64,000 nt of DNA from Rhizobium acidisoli. GTDB taxonomy: Bacteria; Pseudomonadota; Alphaproteobacteria; Rhizobiales; Rhizobiaceae. The notes under the pieces were generated by a model. It worked only from the letters and a program-made list of their open reading frames with translations. It did not search any database and was not told the origin of the DNA. Numbering within the stretch: position 1 is the stretch's first letter; every line of letters begins with the position of its first letter. The stretch covers positions 2,604,001-2,668,000 of the forward strand of contig NZ_CP034998.1 in the NCBI RefSeq assembly GCF_002531755.2, written 5' to 3'. Positions 26,131 to 34,353 of the stretch are shown here, one piece after another. Made by a program: the position numbers and the translations under genes.

Positions 26131-26376
26131 CTAGCTTTTGCTCTCCCTCTCGAGAAGATGGATGTCCTCGCTCAAGTCTTCCATCCTCTTCAATAGGGCC
26201 GCTTGAGCATCTCTCAGCCCTCGATTGTAAAGGTATGGACCGATCTCCGTGGCGAAAAAGTCAAGCAGGAACTCGGCCGGCAAGGCGCCGATCGGATCGA
26301 GTTCCTGGTCGAAATAGGCGCGGATGCGCGAAACGATCTCAGCCTTTTCTTCCTTCGAAAATTCGATCTTCTTCAT
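26131..26376 (-). CDS. DUF2164 family protein
   Basis: 81 residues, MKKIEFSKEEKAEIVSRIRAY at the start and the family run LPAEFLLDFFATEIGPYLYNRGL in the middle, ending in a charged helix. Members are small proteins of unknown function in proteobacteria. The ATG has GAGAGAG-type purines upstream. Confidence 0.85.
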   Translation of the reverse strand: MKKIEFSKEEKAEIVSRIRAYFDQELDPIGALPAEFLLDFFATEIGPYLYNRGLRDAQAALLKRMEDLSEDIHLLERESKS

Positions 26377-26427
26377 GGGCTCTCTCTTTGCCGGATGCGA
26401 TCAGCACGTTGATGCTTCAGCGAAATC

Positions 26428-26480
26428 GATTGGTCAATCAACGAAATTCAATTGCCGCGGCAACCCTTAGACCATAAGGG
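26428..26480. promoter_or_regulatory. three adjacent palindromes upstream of azlC
   Basis: GATTG-GT-CAATC (26428-26439), TTGCCGCGGCAA (26452-26463) and CCCTTA-N5-TAAGGG (26464-26480) lie back to back, ending 30 bp before azlC. They may be operators for an Lrp- or AraC-type regulator, or leader hairpins; which is unknown. Confidence 0.4.
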
Positions 26481-26509
26481 AAAGCTGAATTTCCAACAGG
26501 ATCACCCAT

Positions 26510-27241
26510 ATGAATCGCGCCGACTTTGTTGAAGGTTTGCGGGGTGGCTCCGCCGTTGCGCTGGCATCGGCGCCCTTTGCCGCCCTGTTCGGTGCGCTCG
26601 CAGTCGAAAACGGCATGTCGCTTTCCGAAGCTGCCTTCATGAGCGCCACGGTCTATGCCGGCGCCAGCCAGATGGTCGGCATCGAACTCTTCGGCCACAA
26701 TGTCCATGCCTGGCTGATCGTGCTGTCGATCCTCGCCGTCAATTTCCGCCACGTGCTCTATTCGGCGGCCTTGGCGCGCTATATCGGCCACTTCACGCCG
26801 ATGCAGAAATTTTTCACCTTCTTCCTGCTCGTCGATCCGCAATTTGCCGAGGCGGTGAAGCGCAGCGAGGCCGGCAAACCGCTGACCTTCGCCTGGTATT
26901 TCGGCTTCGGCATCATCATCTATATCCCCTGGGTGCTGATCAGCGTCATCGGCGGCATGCTCGGCGGCTTCATCGGCGATCCGAAGGCGATCGGCCTTGA
27001 TATCCTGCTGCCGGCCTATTTCCTCGGCATCGTCCTCGGCTTCCGGAAGCGTGCCAATTTCCTGCCCGTGGCGCTCGTCAGCGCTGTGGCGTCCGTGCTC
27101 GCCTATCGTTATGTCGGCTCGCCCTGGCATGTCAGCCTCGGCGCCGCTGCCGGCATCGTGCTCGCCGCCCTGCTGCCATTACCGCCGCAGGAGCCCGACC
27201 TCGAAGCCGACGCCCTTCAATCCGAAGTGCATGAGGTCTGA
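26510..27241 (+). CDS. azlC: AzlC family branched-chain amino acid exporter, large subunit
   Basis: 243 residues, about seven membrane helices, with the family run LVDPQFAEAVKR and YAGASQMVGIELFG. AzlC with AzlD (YgaZ/YgaH type) exports branched-chain amino acids across the inner membrane. azlD starts 3 bp after the stop, so the two form a coupled operon. No Lrp-type gene is adjacent. Confidence 0.9.
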   Translation: MNRADFVEGLRGGSAVALASAPFAALFGALAVENGMSLSEAAFMSATVYAGASQMVGIELFGHNVHAWLIVLSILAVNFRHVLYSAALARYIGHFTPMQKFFTFFLLVDPQFAEAVKRSEAGKPLTFAWYFGFGIIIYIPWVLISVIGGMLGGFIGDPKAIGLDILLPAYFLGIVLGFRKRANFLPVALVSAVASVLAYRYVGSPWHVSLGAAAGIVLAALLPLPPQEPDLEADALQSEVHEV

Positions 27242-27244
27242 GCC

Positions 27245-27553
27245 ATGGAATTCGATCTTAACATGGCGCTCGTCATCCTCGCTGCCGCAGCCGCCACCTT
27301 CGCCACCCGCATCGGCGGCTACATCCTCATCACCCGGATGAAAAGCATCCCGCCGCGCATGGAGGCGGCGCTGAATGCCGTGCCGGCAGCCGTGCTGACG
27401 ACGCTGGTCGCACCTGCCTTCTTCATCGGCGGCTGGGATTCGAAGCTGGCGCTGATCGTCGCCCTCTTCGTCGGCCTGCGTTTCACCCATACATGGATGC
27501 TGGTCGCTGCCTGGATCGTCGTAATGATCTGGCGCCATACCGCCGGCGTTTAA
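27245..27553 (+). CDS. azlD: AzlD domain protein, small subunit of branched-chain amino acid exporter
   Basis: 102 residues with four predicted membrane segments; starts MEFDLNMALVILAAAAATFATRIGGY, matching AzlD. It is the small partner of AzlC, whose gene ends 3 bp upstream. The last codons form part of a GC-rich perfect palindrome (CGCCGGCG-TTTAA-CGCCGGCG, 27542-27562) that spans the stop codon and may work as a transcription or RNA-stability barrier before the convergent pepP gene. Confidence 0.9.
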   Translation: MEFDLNMALVILAAAAATFATRIGGYILITRMKSIPPRMEAALNAVPAAVLTTLVAPAFFIGGWDSKLALIVALFVGLRFTHTWMLVAAWIVVMIWRHTAGV

Positions 27554-27576
27554 CGCCGGCGTTCAGCGCCATCACT

Positions 27577-29412
27577 TTAATATTCCAGCGGCAGCGTCGC
27601 GTTTTCGAGCCACGCCCGGACATCGTGTTCATGGATCAGCGGCATCAGCGCCTCGCGTGTGCGGCGGTGATAGTCGTTGAACCAATGCAACTCGTCATGG
27701 GTCAGAAGTTCCGGAATGACGAGGCTGCGGTCGATCGGGCAGAAGGTCAGCGTCTCGAAGCCGAGCATCGCCGCGTCGCCGCCGTCGATCTCCTCGGCTG
27801 CGCGCACATAGATCAGGTTTTCGATACGGATGCCGAAGCTGCCGGGCCGGTAATAGCCCGGCTCGTTGGACAGGATCATGCCGGGCAGCAGTTCCTGCGT
27901 CGAAAGCCTGGAGATGCGCTGCGGCCCTTCATGCACCGAGAGATAGGAGCCGACACCATGGCCCGTGCCGTGGGCGAAATCGGCCCCTGCCCGCCACAGC
28001 GCGATGCGCGCCAGCGGGTCGAGGTCGCAGCCGCGTGTGCCTTTCGGAAAACGCGCCGTGCTGATCTGGATCATCCCCTTCAGCACCAGTGTGAAAAAGC
28101 GGCGATGCTCTTCTGAAACCGCCCCGATGCCAACGGTACGGGTAATGTCGGTCGTGCCGTTGATATATTGCGCGCCGGAATCGATCAGGAAGAGTTCGCC
28201 GCCTTCGATCATCCGGTTGGTCTCGGTCGTCACGCGGTAATGCATGATCGCCGCATGTTCGCCGGCGCCGGAAATCGTGTCGAAGGAAATGTCCTTCAGC
28301 GGGTTCTGCATGCTCTGGCCGACGCGGGCGCGCACCGCTTCGAGATGCTCGGCGGCAGCAATTTCGCTCACCGTGCCGGGTTTTGTCTGCGACAGCCAAT
28401 AGAGGAATTCCACCATCGCCGCGCCATCCTGCAGATGCGCGGCGGCCGAGCCGTTGATCTCGACGTCGTTCTTCACCGCGCGCGGCATCTTGGCGGGATC
28501 AGTCCCCTCCACCACTTCGCCGCCCGCCTTGCGGATGATCTCGGCCAGCGCATAGGAAGCGATATCCGGGTCGATCAGCACACGGCCGCCATCCCTTGAA
28601 ACGGCAGCGAGCCTCTCCTCCAGCGCCGAGGGCGGCAGCTGTGTGCAGATCTGCGCGAGATAGGCCTCCGGCTCGATGCCGGTCTTGCGCTTGTCGAGGA
28701 AAAGATCGGCCCGCCCGTCGGCATAGACGATGGCGCGCGCCAGCGGATGCGGCGTATGCGACACGTCGGCGCCGCGAATGTTGAAGGTCCAGGCGACCGA
28801 GGAGGGATCGGCGATCAGCACTGCCGCCAGGGCCTTCTTCGAAAGGTCGGCGGCGATCGTCGCGATTTTATCCCTGGCAAGCACGCCGGCCTGCGCGACA
28901 TTCTGGATGCTGACCGCGCCGAGCGGCTCGGCCGGCCGGTCGCTCCAGAGCCTGTCGAGCGGATTGTGCGGCAGAAAGGTGAGCGTGCCGCCGATCTGCG
29001 AAAGCGCTCGTTCCAGACGGCGCACCTCGGCACCGGCATGCAGCCAGGGATCGATGCCGAGCCGAAGCCCCTTGGCGCCGTTTGCCGCCAGCCAGAGATG
29101 CGGCGGCTCGTTGACGAGATCGCCGCCCGAGAAGACCGAACCGTCGACCTGTTCGGCAAGCTGCGTCACATAACGCCCGTCGACGAAGACGATCGCTTGC
29201 GTGCGCAGAACCATTGCAATGCCTGCAGAGCCGGTGAAGCCCGTCAGCCACGCCAGGCGCTCCGAACATGCCGGAACATATTCGCCGTTGAAGTCGTCGG
29301 CGCGCGGCACGAGGAAGGCGTCGATCCCGAGCGAATCGAAAGCAGCGCGCAGCGCCGATACCCGATCCCTGCCGAATTGGGGCGTGGAGGTGACTTCGAA
29401 GGACTGGAACAT
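27577..29412 (-). CDS. pepP: Xaa-Pro aminopeptidase (aminopeptidase P, M24B)
   Basis: 611 residues from MFQSFEVTSTPQFGRDRV, the long form with two N-terminal creatinase-like domains and the C-terminal pita-bread fold. Metal ligands are visible: the two aspartates in LIDSGAQYINGTTDITRT, His in HGTGHGVGSYLSVHEGP, and the glutamates in ILSNEPGYY and FGIRIENLI. It removes N-terminal residues that precede proline. The upstream in-frame extension to 29463 has no family match. It is divergent from the small gene at 29691. Confidence 0.92.
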   Translation of the reverse strand: MFQSFEVTSTPQFGRDRVSALRAAFDSLGIDAFLVPRADDFNGEYVPACSERLAWLTGFTGSAGIAMVLRTQAIVFVDGRYVTQLAEQVDGSVFSGGDLVNEPPHLWLAANGAKGLRLGIDPWLHAGAEVRRLERALSQIGGTLTFLPHNPLDRLWSDRPAEPLGAVSIQNVAQAGVLARDKIATIAADLSKKALAAVLIADPSSVAWTFNIRGADVSHTPHPLARAIVYADGRADLFLDKRKTGIEPEAYLAQICTQLPPSALEERLAAVSRDGGRVLIDPDIASYALAEIIRKAGGEVVEGTDPAKMPRAVKNDVEINGSAAAHLQDGAAMVEFLYWLSQTKPGTVSEIAAAEHLEAVRARVGQSMQNPLKDISFDTISGAGEHAAIMHYRVTTETNRMIEGGELFLIDSGAQYINGTTDITRTVGIGAVSEEHRRFFTLVLKGMIQISTARFPKGTRGCDLDPLARIALWRAGADFAHGTGHGVGSYLSVHEGPQRISRLSTQELLPGMILSNEPGYYRPGSFGIRIENLIYVRAAEEIDGGDAAMLGFETLTFCPIDRSLVIPELLTHDELHWFNDYHRRTREALMPLIHEHDVRAWLENATLPLEY

Positions 29413-29535
29413 GCTGGAAACCCGAATGGTTGAAACGAATACGGTAAATAGGATGCCGGCCATGTTAGCGAAATTTCAATCGATGGGGAGAAAAAGCGAC
29501 GAAACGAGTCGAAACCCTGGGTGCCGCCCAATATT

Positions 29536-29564
29536 TTGACAGAACTGTGACGCGAAAAGTTAAT
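29536..29564 (+). promoter_or_regulatory. candidate sigma-70 promoter for the 57-codon gene
   Basis: TTGACA (29536-29541), a 17-bp spacer and GTTAAT (29559-29564, four of six matches to the -10 consensus). It reads toward the small gene at 29691, with a predicted start near 29571. Confidence 0.5.
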
Positions 29565-29565
29565 T

Positions 29566-29581
29566 TGGCACGCTTTATGCA
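29566..29581 (+). promoter_or_regulatory. candidate sigma-54 (-24/-12) promoter
   Basis: TGGCACG-CTTT-ATGCA keeps the invariant GG-N10-GC spacing of RpoN promoters and differs from the consensus TTGCA box by one base. It begins one base after the sigma-70-like -10 box, so the two would compete. No enhancer-binding protein gene is nearby. Confidence 0.45.
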
Positions 29582-29690
29582 TTAGCCGCATGGCTCCCAT
29601 GAGCGAAACCCTCTGCCTCCGCCTTTCAGAATAGCTATATAGGCGGCATCGAACGGTTCGCGATGAACCTGCAACTAAGGAATTTTTGAA

Positions 29691-29864
29691 ATGACCGCCT
29701 CTCTCTCGCGCTTCGCATATAGCAGCCCGGTGCAGGCTGGCGAACGCCAGACCGTACGTCACGTCATCGGCGCCCGCCGGCCGCAGAACGACGACAGCCT
29801 CAAGCTGCTCGGCGCCGGCCAGCGCGCCACGCGCCACAACGGCGCCCCCAGCTACGCGTTCTAA
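29691..29864 (+). CDS. 57-residue basic protein, unknown function
   Basis: A short frame starting MTASLSRFAYSSPVQAGERQ and ending NGAPSYAF, with AAGGA 9-10 bases upstream of the ATG. It is rich in Arg, Gln and His and has no membrane or signal segment. It is preceded by promoter-like sites and followed after about 115 bp by a strong intrinsic terminator, so the transcript should be about 410-435 nt. I recognise no family. The transcript may instead act as a regulatory RNA; coding is supported by start context and composition only. Confidence 0.55.
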   Translation: MTASLSRFAYSSPVQAGERQTVRHVIGARRPQNDDSLKLLGAGQRATRHNGAPSYAF

Positions 29865-29978
29865 ATCTGAAAGCCCGTCCGTCTCCTCCCTCCCGGACCG
29901 GCCTATTGGAATGCAGTAGAGCCCGCTCGAGCGCTCCTCCCCTTTGAGCTCGCGGGCATTGGCCGGATAGACCGGTCC

Positions 29979-30006
29979 AAGGCGGTGCCATCGGCACCGC
30001 CTTTTT
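29979..30006 (+). terminator. strong rho-independent terminator of the 57-codon gene
   Basis: A 9-bp perfect stem, GGCGGTGCC (29981-29989) with GGCACCGCC (29993-30001), a 3-base loop, flanking AA/TT extension and a TTTTT run. Confidence 0.85.
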
Positions 30007-30092
30007 CTTTGTCGTCGGTAGGGTTTAGCTGGCGGACAGGGTTCCTGATACGGTTGCCTGTACGGTGAATGGCTCCTCCCGCCGACCCCACG

Positions 30093-30184
30093 CTCCGTCA
30101 TGCTCGGCCTTCAGCCGAGCATCCACGCGGCATCCATCAGCAGCAGTGGCATGGTTCCTCGGCTCAAGGCCGAGGAAGACGGAG
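30093..30184. repeat. palindromic intergenic repeat, second family
   Basis: About 92 bp with terminal inverted ends CTCCGTC (30093-30099) and GACGGAG (30178-30184). Inside are two hairpins: ATGCTCGGC-CTTCA-GCCGAGCAT (30100-30122) and TTCCTCGGC-TCAAG-GCCGAGGAA (30155-30177). It differs in sequence from the RIME-like copies elsewhere in this window but has a similar two-hairpin plan. Confidence 0.7.
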
Positions 30185-30283
30185 AGTGAGGTGACGATCT
30201 CGCCAAACGCGCCGCCGGCGCAGCGAAACACCGCGTCGGATGCGCCATCAGACAGGCACTTGCCTGCTCAGCGTCTCGAAGAA

Positions 30284-31162
30284 TCACGGCCGATCGAAAT
30301 GAATCGTCACCCAGCCGTTCCGCCAAATCGTCCGGACATGCCGAAGCCTCGCGCCGCTATAGGCGGCGATCACCTTCCAGCGCTGCGCGGCGAGAATGCC
30401 CGAAAGGATGACCGAGCCGCCGGGTGCCAGATGCGTCGCAAGCTTCGGTGCCATGCGGATCAGCGGCCGGGCGAGAATGTTGGCGATGATCAGATCGAAA
30501 GGACCATGCTCGGAAAAGGCCGTCGAATGAAAGCCCGGCGCGGTCCTGGTGACGATGCCCGAGGCGATGCCATTGCGGCACACATTTTCTGCCGCAACCC
30601 GCGTCGCGATCGGATCGATGTCGGTTGCCAGCACCGGTATGTTCTTGAGCTTGCGCACCGCAATCGCCAGCACGCCGCTGCCGGTGCCGAGATCGAGTGC
30701 ATTGCGGACCCGGCGCGAACGCACCACGGCGTCGATCGCCTCGAGGCAGCCGGCGGTCGTGCCGTGATGGCCGGTTCCGAAGGCCTGGCCGGCATCGATC
30801 TCGATGTCGATATCGCCGGGGCGGACCTTGTCGCGGTCATGCGAGCCATGCACCAGGAAGCGCCCCGCCCTGACAGGCTTCAGCCCCTCCAGCGATTTCA
30901 CCACCCAGTCGACATCGGGGATGACTTCCCGCTCCAGCCGGGCATCGGGGAAAGAGGCCTTCAATGCGTCCTCGACGCGGGAATGCACCTCGGCCTCGTC
31001 CTCGGCCATCATATAGATCGAGGCTTCCCAGATGTCTTTCTTCTCATCGATCTCGGTGGTCCCGATGGCAAAGTCTTCTTCGCCGAAGACCGAGCTCAGC
31101 AGATCGAGGATCTCTTCGGCCTTGCTCTCGGTCGTCGTCACGTAAAGGCGGATTTCACTCAC
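30284..31162 (-). CDS. prmA: ribosomal protein L11 methyltransferase
   Basis: 292 residues. The S-adenosylmethionine site is seen in ALDLGTGSGVLAIAVRKL, preceded by the PrmA run AFGTGHHGTTAGCLEAI and followed by NILARPLIRMAP (the family NxxPP-like motif is here NILARP). It methylates lysines and the N-terminus of L11. Same strand as the SCO gene beginning 68 bp away, though the pairing is probably incidental. Confidence 0.93.
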   Translation of the reverse strand: MSEIRLYVTTTESKAEEILDLLSSVFGEEDFAIGTTEIDEKKDIWEASIYMMAEDEAEVHSRVEDALKASFPDARLEREVIPDVDWVVKSLEGLKPVRAGRFLVHGSHDRDKVRPGDIDIEIDAGQAFGTGHHGTTAGCLEAIDAVVRSRRVRNALDLGTGSGVLAIAVRKLKNIPVLATDIDPIATRVAAENVCRNGIASGIVTRTAPGFHSTAFSEHGPFDLIIANILARPLIRMAPKLATHLAPGGSVILSGILAAQRWKVIAAYSGARLRHVRTIWRNGWVTIHFDRP

Positions 31163-31230
31163 GATAGGCGGTCTTTCCCGTTTCCGTTGCCCGCCACCGG
31201 TCGAGCCAACGCCCCATCACGCTGAAACCA

Positions 31231-31833
31231 TCACCCCTTGTTGACGAGATTCTCCAGCTTCTTTACCGCCGTGTCCGGGTTTTCGCCATAGGCGATCGTT
31301 CCGGCAAACCGTCCCGCAGAATCGAGCAGGAAAACCGAGGCGGTGTGATCCATCGTGTAATCGCCGTTCGGATCCTTCTCATCGACCGGCACTTTCTTGG
31401 CGTAGACGCGGAAGCCCTTGATGACTTCGGCGATCTTGTCGGGCGGACCCGAGATGCCGGTGATGCGCTTAGAAACGTTGGAGACGTATTCGTTCATGAT
31501 CTCGGGCGTGTCGCGCTCCGGATCGACGGTCACGAAATAGGCTTGCAGCTTGTCACCCTTCGGATCGACCTTCTCCATCCAGCCGTTCAACTCGAAAAGC
31601 GTCGTCGGGCAGACCTCTGGGCAATGGGTAAAGCCGAAAAACAGCGCCGTCGGCTTGCCGCGTAACGCTTCTTCGGTAATCGGCCGTCCGCTCTGCGAGA
31701 CCAGGGTAAATGGAACACCGAAGGGCGCCTCCACCGCCACATCCCCCGATTTTAAAGGATACCACCTGAAGAACCCGAGAACCCCGGCAAGTATCAGGAC
31801 ACCGACCCAGACGGCGATGCGAAATGTCTTCAT
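31231..31833 (-). CDS. SCO1/SenC family copper chaperone
   Basis: 200 residues, anchored by an N-terminal helix (about 5-22) and with a thioredoxin-like periplasmic domain. The copper-binding set is complete: Cys71 and Cys75 in FTHCPEVCP and His163 in YTMDHTASVF. It delivers copper to, or reduces, the CuA site of cytochrome c oxidase. No oxidase gene is adjacent. GTCTTCAT start with a GATCTCGCC upstream region that has only a weak Shine-Dalgarno. Confidence 0.92.
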   Translation of the reverse strand: MKTFRIAVWVGVLILAGVLGFFRWYPLKSGDVAVEAPFGVPFTLVSQSGRPITEEALRGKPTALFFGFTHCPEVCPTTLFELNGWMEKVDPKGDKLQAYFVTVDPERDTPEIMNEYVSNVSKRITGISGPPDKIAEVIKGFRVYAKKVPVDEKDPNGDYTMDHTASVFLLDSAGRFAGTIAYGENPDTAVKKLENLVNKG

Positions 31834-32152
31834 TGGCGAGATCCTCGATCCAGGCGGATGCGTCGCCCGCCTCTGCCGGCGTGATTATAGTCTCGACCGA
31901 AGGCGCGCAACTCAACAATATGTTTTCTGACCCGTGATTAATTGTCTCATCGGCCGCGGCCGTCCCCAATCGGAAATCAGCCCCGGAAATCAGCACGGAT
32001 CAAAAAAAGCGATGTTTGTGAATAGCTTGCCTTCAGAGCGACGGGCAATCCCAAAATACATATCGTTAGGAAAGACTTAAGCCGTCACATCTATATTTAA
32101 CGGCGGTTCTGCATCGCTACTCCGCCGGGGATAACTGGGAAGAATTCTGACC
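31834..32152. other. divergent intergenic region between SCO and cheW genes
   Basis: A 319-bp region that must carry both promoters. It contains a 13-bp-periodic direct repeat, CGGAAATCAGC at 31971-31981 and 31984-31994, and the palindrome CGGCCGCGGCCG near 31951. The segment 32040-32100 is AT-rich. No gene seen. Confidence 0.5.
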
Positions 32153-32623
32153 ATGAACAACAACAACGCCATCAAGCAGTCGGGCGCTTATCTCGAAATC
32201 GTCTCGTTCCACCTGGGCGACCAGGAATTCTGCATCGACATCATGGCCATCCGCGAAATCCGCGGCTGGGCGCCGGTGACGCCGATGCCGCACACCCCAC
32301 CCTACGTGCTCGGCCTCATCAACCTGCGCGGCGCGGTTATCCCCGTCATCGACATGGCCTGCCGCCTCGGCATGAAGATGACCGAGCCCTCGGAGCGCTC
32401 GGCGATCATCGTCACCGACATCGCCGGCAAGCTCGTCGGCCTGCTGGTCGAGCAGGTATCCGATATGATGACCATCAAGAGCGAAGACCTGCAGCCGCCG
32501 CCGGAAATCATCCCGGAAGCCCAGCGCGCCTTCTGCCGCGGCATCGTCGCGCTCGAAAAGACCATGGTCTGCTTCCTGAACCTCGATACGGTTATTGCCG
32601 ACGAACTGACGCAGGCGGCTTGA
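32153..32623 (+). CDS. cheW: chemotaxis coupling protein CheW
   Basis: 156 residues, single CheW SH3-like domain from residue about 14 to 150 (EFCIDIMAIREIRGW, PPYVLGLINLRGAVIPVIDM, LVEQVSDMMTIKSEDLQPPP). It links receptors to the CheA kinase at the inner membrane. No other che gene is nearby, so it is an orphan relative to a main chemotaxis operon. A strong terminator follows 24 bp after the stop. Confidence 0.95.
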   Translation: MNNNNAIKQSGAYLEIVSFHLGDQEFCIDIMAIREIRGWAPVTPMPHTPPYVLGLINLRGAVIPVIDMACRLGMKMTEPSERSAIIVTDIAGKLVGLLVEQVSDMMTIKSEDLQPPPEIIPEAQRAFCRGIVALEKTMVCFLNLDTVIADELTQAA

Positions 32624-32646
32624 TATTTATCGCAAAACGGAATGCG

Positions 32647-32672
32647 AAGGCCCGGCTCGTCCGGGCCTTTTT
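32647..32672 (+). terminator. rho-independent terminator of cheW
   Basis: A 9-bp stem, AAGGCCCGG (32647-32655) with CCGGGCCTT (32661-32669), a 5-base loop and a run of five T. Confidence 0.9.
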
Positions 32673-32712
32673 CGTTTGAAAAAGACCGACTCGTCGCCGA
32701 TCTCTCCATCCT

Positions 32713-32854
32713 CTCCTCCCTCATCTCTGTGCTCGTCACAGAGATCCAGCCACCGCGCGTCAGCGCGGTGAATGACTTGCTTGTCAAATGGGGTCTCCCG
32801 CGCCCAAGGACTTGGGCGCGCTGGATGCCTGTGACAAGCACAGGCATGAGGGAG
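32713..32854. repeat. RIME-like mosaic palindromic repeat, copy B
   Basis: Same plan as the copy at 6631-6776: CTCCTCCCTCAT at the left end and ATGAGGGAG at the right, inner arms TGTGCTCGTCACA and TGTGACAAGCACA, a CCGCGCGTCAGCGCGG hairpin, and GCGCCCAAGGACTTGGGCGC. The central spacer differs. It lies between the cheW terminator and the creA gene. Confidence 0.85.
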
Positions 32855-32908
32855 CTCGGAGAGATGCACTACTCGAGATGAAACGTGCGTCGCACACAAA
32901 CCTGCAGC

Positions 32909-33403
32909 TTATTGGGGCTTCCCATTCTTCCACGTGACATTCTGCCCATAGAGCGGAATCGTCGAGATCGACATCTTCGCAGAGCCATCCGTCAGTTCCC
33001 TGGAATGGGCGAGATAGATCAGCGTGTCGTTGGCCTTGTCGTAGATGCGATTGACGACCAGTGTTTTCCAGATCAGCGACATGCCCTGCCGGAACACTTC
33101 GCTGCCATCCTTGGACAGGTCGATATTGCCGATCTCGATCGGCCCCGTCTGCCGGCAGGCGATAGAATTGTTCGACGGGTCTTCGAACCAGTTGCCGTTC
33201 TTGAACCGGTCGATCAGGCTACGGTCGAAATAGGTGACGTGGCAGGTGACGCCCTTGACCTCCGGATCGGAGACCGCCTCGACGATGATGTCGTTGCCGA
33301 TCCAGTCGACCCCGACCTTGCCGACGACCTCGGCCGAGGCGGCGCCGGCGGAAAGGGCGGCGAAGGAGAAGGCGGCGAGGAGAAGATTGCGAGGCTTGGA
33401 CAT
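32909..33403 (-). CDS. creA: CreA family periplasmic protein
   Basis: 164 residues from MSKPRNLLLAAFSFAALSAGAASA, a clear Sec signal peptide cleaved after about residue 24. The mature part has the CreA features VGVDWIGNDIIVEAVSDPEVKG, two cysteines (CHVTYFDR and IACRQTGPI) and ends KNGKPQ. The function of CreA is unknown despite its name from the E. coli cre locus. I start at the signal peptide ATG, not at the upstream frame extension to 33457. Confidence 0.9.
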   Translation of the reverse strand: MSKPRNLLLAAFSFAALSAGAASAEVVGKVGVDWIGNDIIVEAVSDPEVKGVTCHVTYFDRSLIDRFKNGNWFEDPSNNSIACRQTGPIEIGNIDLSKDGSEVFRQGMSLIWKTLVVNRIYDKANDTLIYLAHSRELTDGSAKMSISTIPLYGQNVTWKNGKPQ

Positions 33404-33482
33404 GGCGGCTCCCTGAATGATCCGCATTTTAGATAAGTGCGCCCCCATTCTTTGCAAGAAATGGCCGTCTGCAGGGAAACGA

Positions 33483-34073
33483 TCAGCCTTTCCGGCAGGT
33501 GCAGGGCTCGTAGGCCCCCGCCGTTAGCCGGCCGGGCCTCATGCCGATCAGCGCCGGTATGGCGTGGACGGCATTGGCCTTGACCGCTTTTGCCATTTCG
33601 ATGGCCGCAGCCGCGCAGACGACGGCGTCCTCGGCGGCGTTGTGGTGCACGAAACGCAGGCCGAGGTGCTCGGCGATCAGGTTCAGCCGATGCGAGAGGA
33701 AGTGCGGCCAGATCCGCTGCGCCATCTTCAGGCTGCAGAGATAGGTCAGCTCCGGATAGGATTGCCGGTAGAGATCGAGGCTCGCCCGCCAGACGCTGAA
33801 ATCGAAGGCGGCATTATGGGCGATCATCGTCGCGCCGCTGATATCCTCGTGAAACTCGTCCATCACCTCGGGAAACTCAGGCGCATCCTCGACATGCTCA
33901 GGCCGGATGCCGTGGATCGCTATGTTCATCCCGGCAAAACGCATGTCCCGCGGCCGGATCAGCCGCTCCTCGACGCGCGTGACCCTGCCCTCCTCGATCC
34001 AGGCAAGGCCGACGGAACAGGCGCTGCCGCGCTGTTCGTTCGCCGTCTCGAAGTCAATCGCGATGGTCTTCAA
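33483..34073 (-). CDS. 3'-5' exonuclease, DnaQ-like (DEDDh)
   Basis: A DnaQ-type exonuclease domain fills the protein. Catalytic residues are visible: Asp7 and Glu9 in AIDFETA, Asp in MIAHNAAFDFSVW, and the His/Asp pair in HNAAEDAVVCA. It ends in a Cys-containing tail (YEPCTCRKG). The start is uncertain: I choose TTG at 34073, which gives 196 residues and puts KTIAIDFETA at the N-terminus as in close relatives; GTG at 34163 would add 30 residues with no homology. Probably a DNA or RNA proofreading-type or degradative exonuclease. Confidence 0.8.
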   Translation of the reverse strand: MKTIAIDFETANEQRGSACSVGLAWIEEGRVTRVEERLIRPRDMRFAGMNIAIHGIRPEHVEDAPEFPEVMDEFHEDISGATMIAHNAAFDFSVWRASLDLYRQSYPELTYLCSLKMAQRIWPHFLSHRLNLIAEHLGLRFVHHNAAEDAVVCAAAAIEMAKAVKANAVHAIPALIGMRPGRLTAGAYEPCTCRKG

Positions 34074-34151
34074 ATCGGCACCCGAATCGTTTCTTTCCGA
34101 AACAGAAATACCGTCCCGCTCCCGGCCGCGCAAATTCGATACGACGCACGG

Positions 34152-34353
34152 TTGACATTTCACCCCGCATATCGAAACTTGCCGTCATGATCGGCTCCGT
34201 GACCATAGCAGCGCTTATCCATCACACCACGACCCTTGAAGGGTGCGCGGGAGCGATGGCGCGTTAGCAGCGATCCGATCATCCCGAAAACCCTGCCGAG
34301 GCGAGCAGGGTTTTCAGAAAAACTCGGCTCTCCTTTTGAAACCAACGGAGAGC
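34152..34353 (+). promoter_or_regulatory. hairpin-rich leader of the GNAT gene
   Basis: A consensus TTGACA at 34152-34157 is followed by a 26-codon frame (34187-34267, containing His-His-Thr-Thr-Thr), a 10-bp perfect terminator-like hairpin (AAAACCCTGC 34287-34296 with GCAGGGTTTT 34305-34314), then a 7-bp hairpin (GCTCTCC 34327-34333 with GGAGAGC 34347-34353) whose right arm contains the GGAG ribosome binding site of the GNAT gene. The order resembles an attenuator. Mechanism is inference. Confidence 0.45.

Larger units (their letters stand above)
29865..30283. other. intergenic region with terminator and palindromic repeat
   Basis: A 419-bp stretch. It holds an imperfect GC hairpin near 29921-29956 (GCCCGCTCGAGC with GCTCGCGGGC), the terminator at 29979-30006 and a palindromic repeat at 30093-30184. 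No gene seen. Confidence 0.6.
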
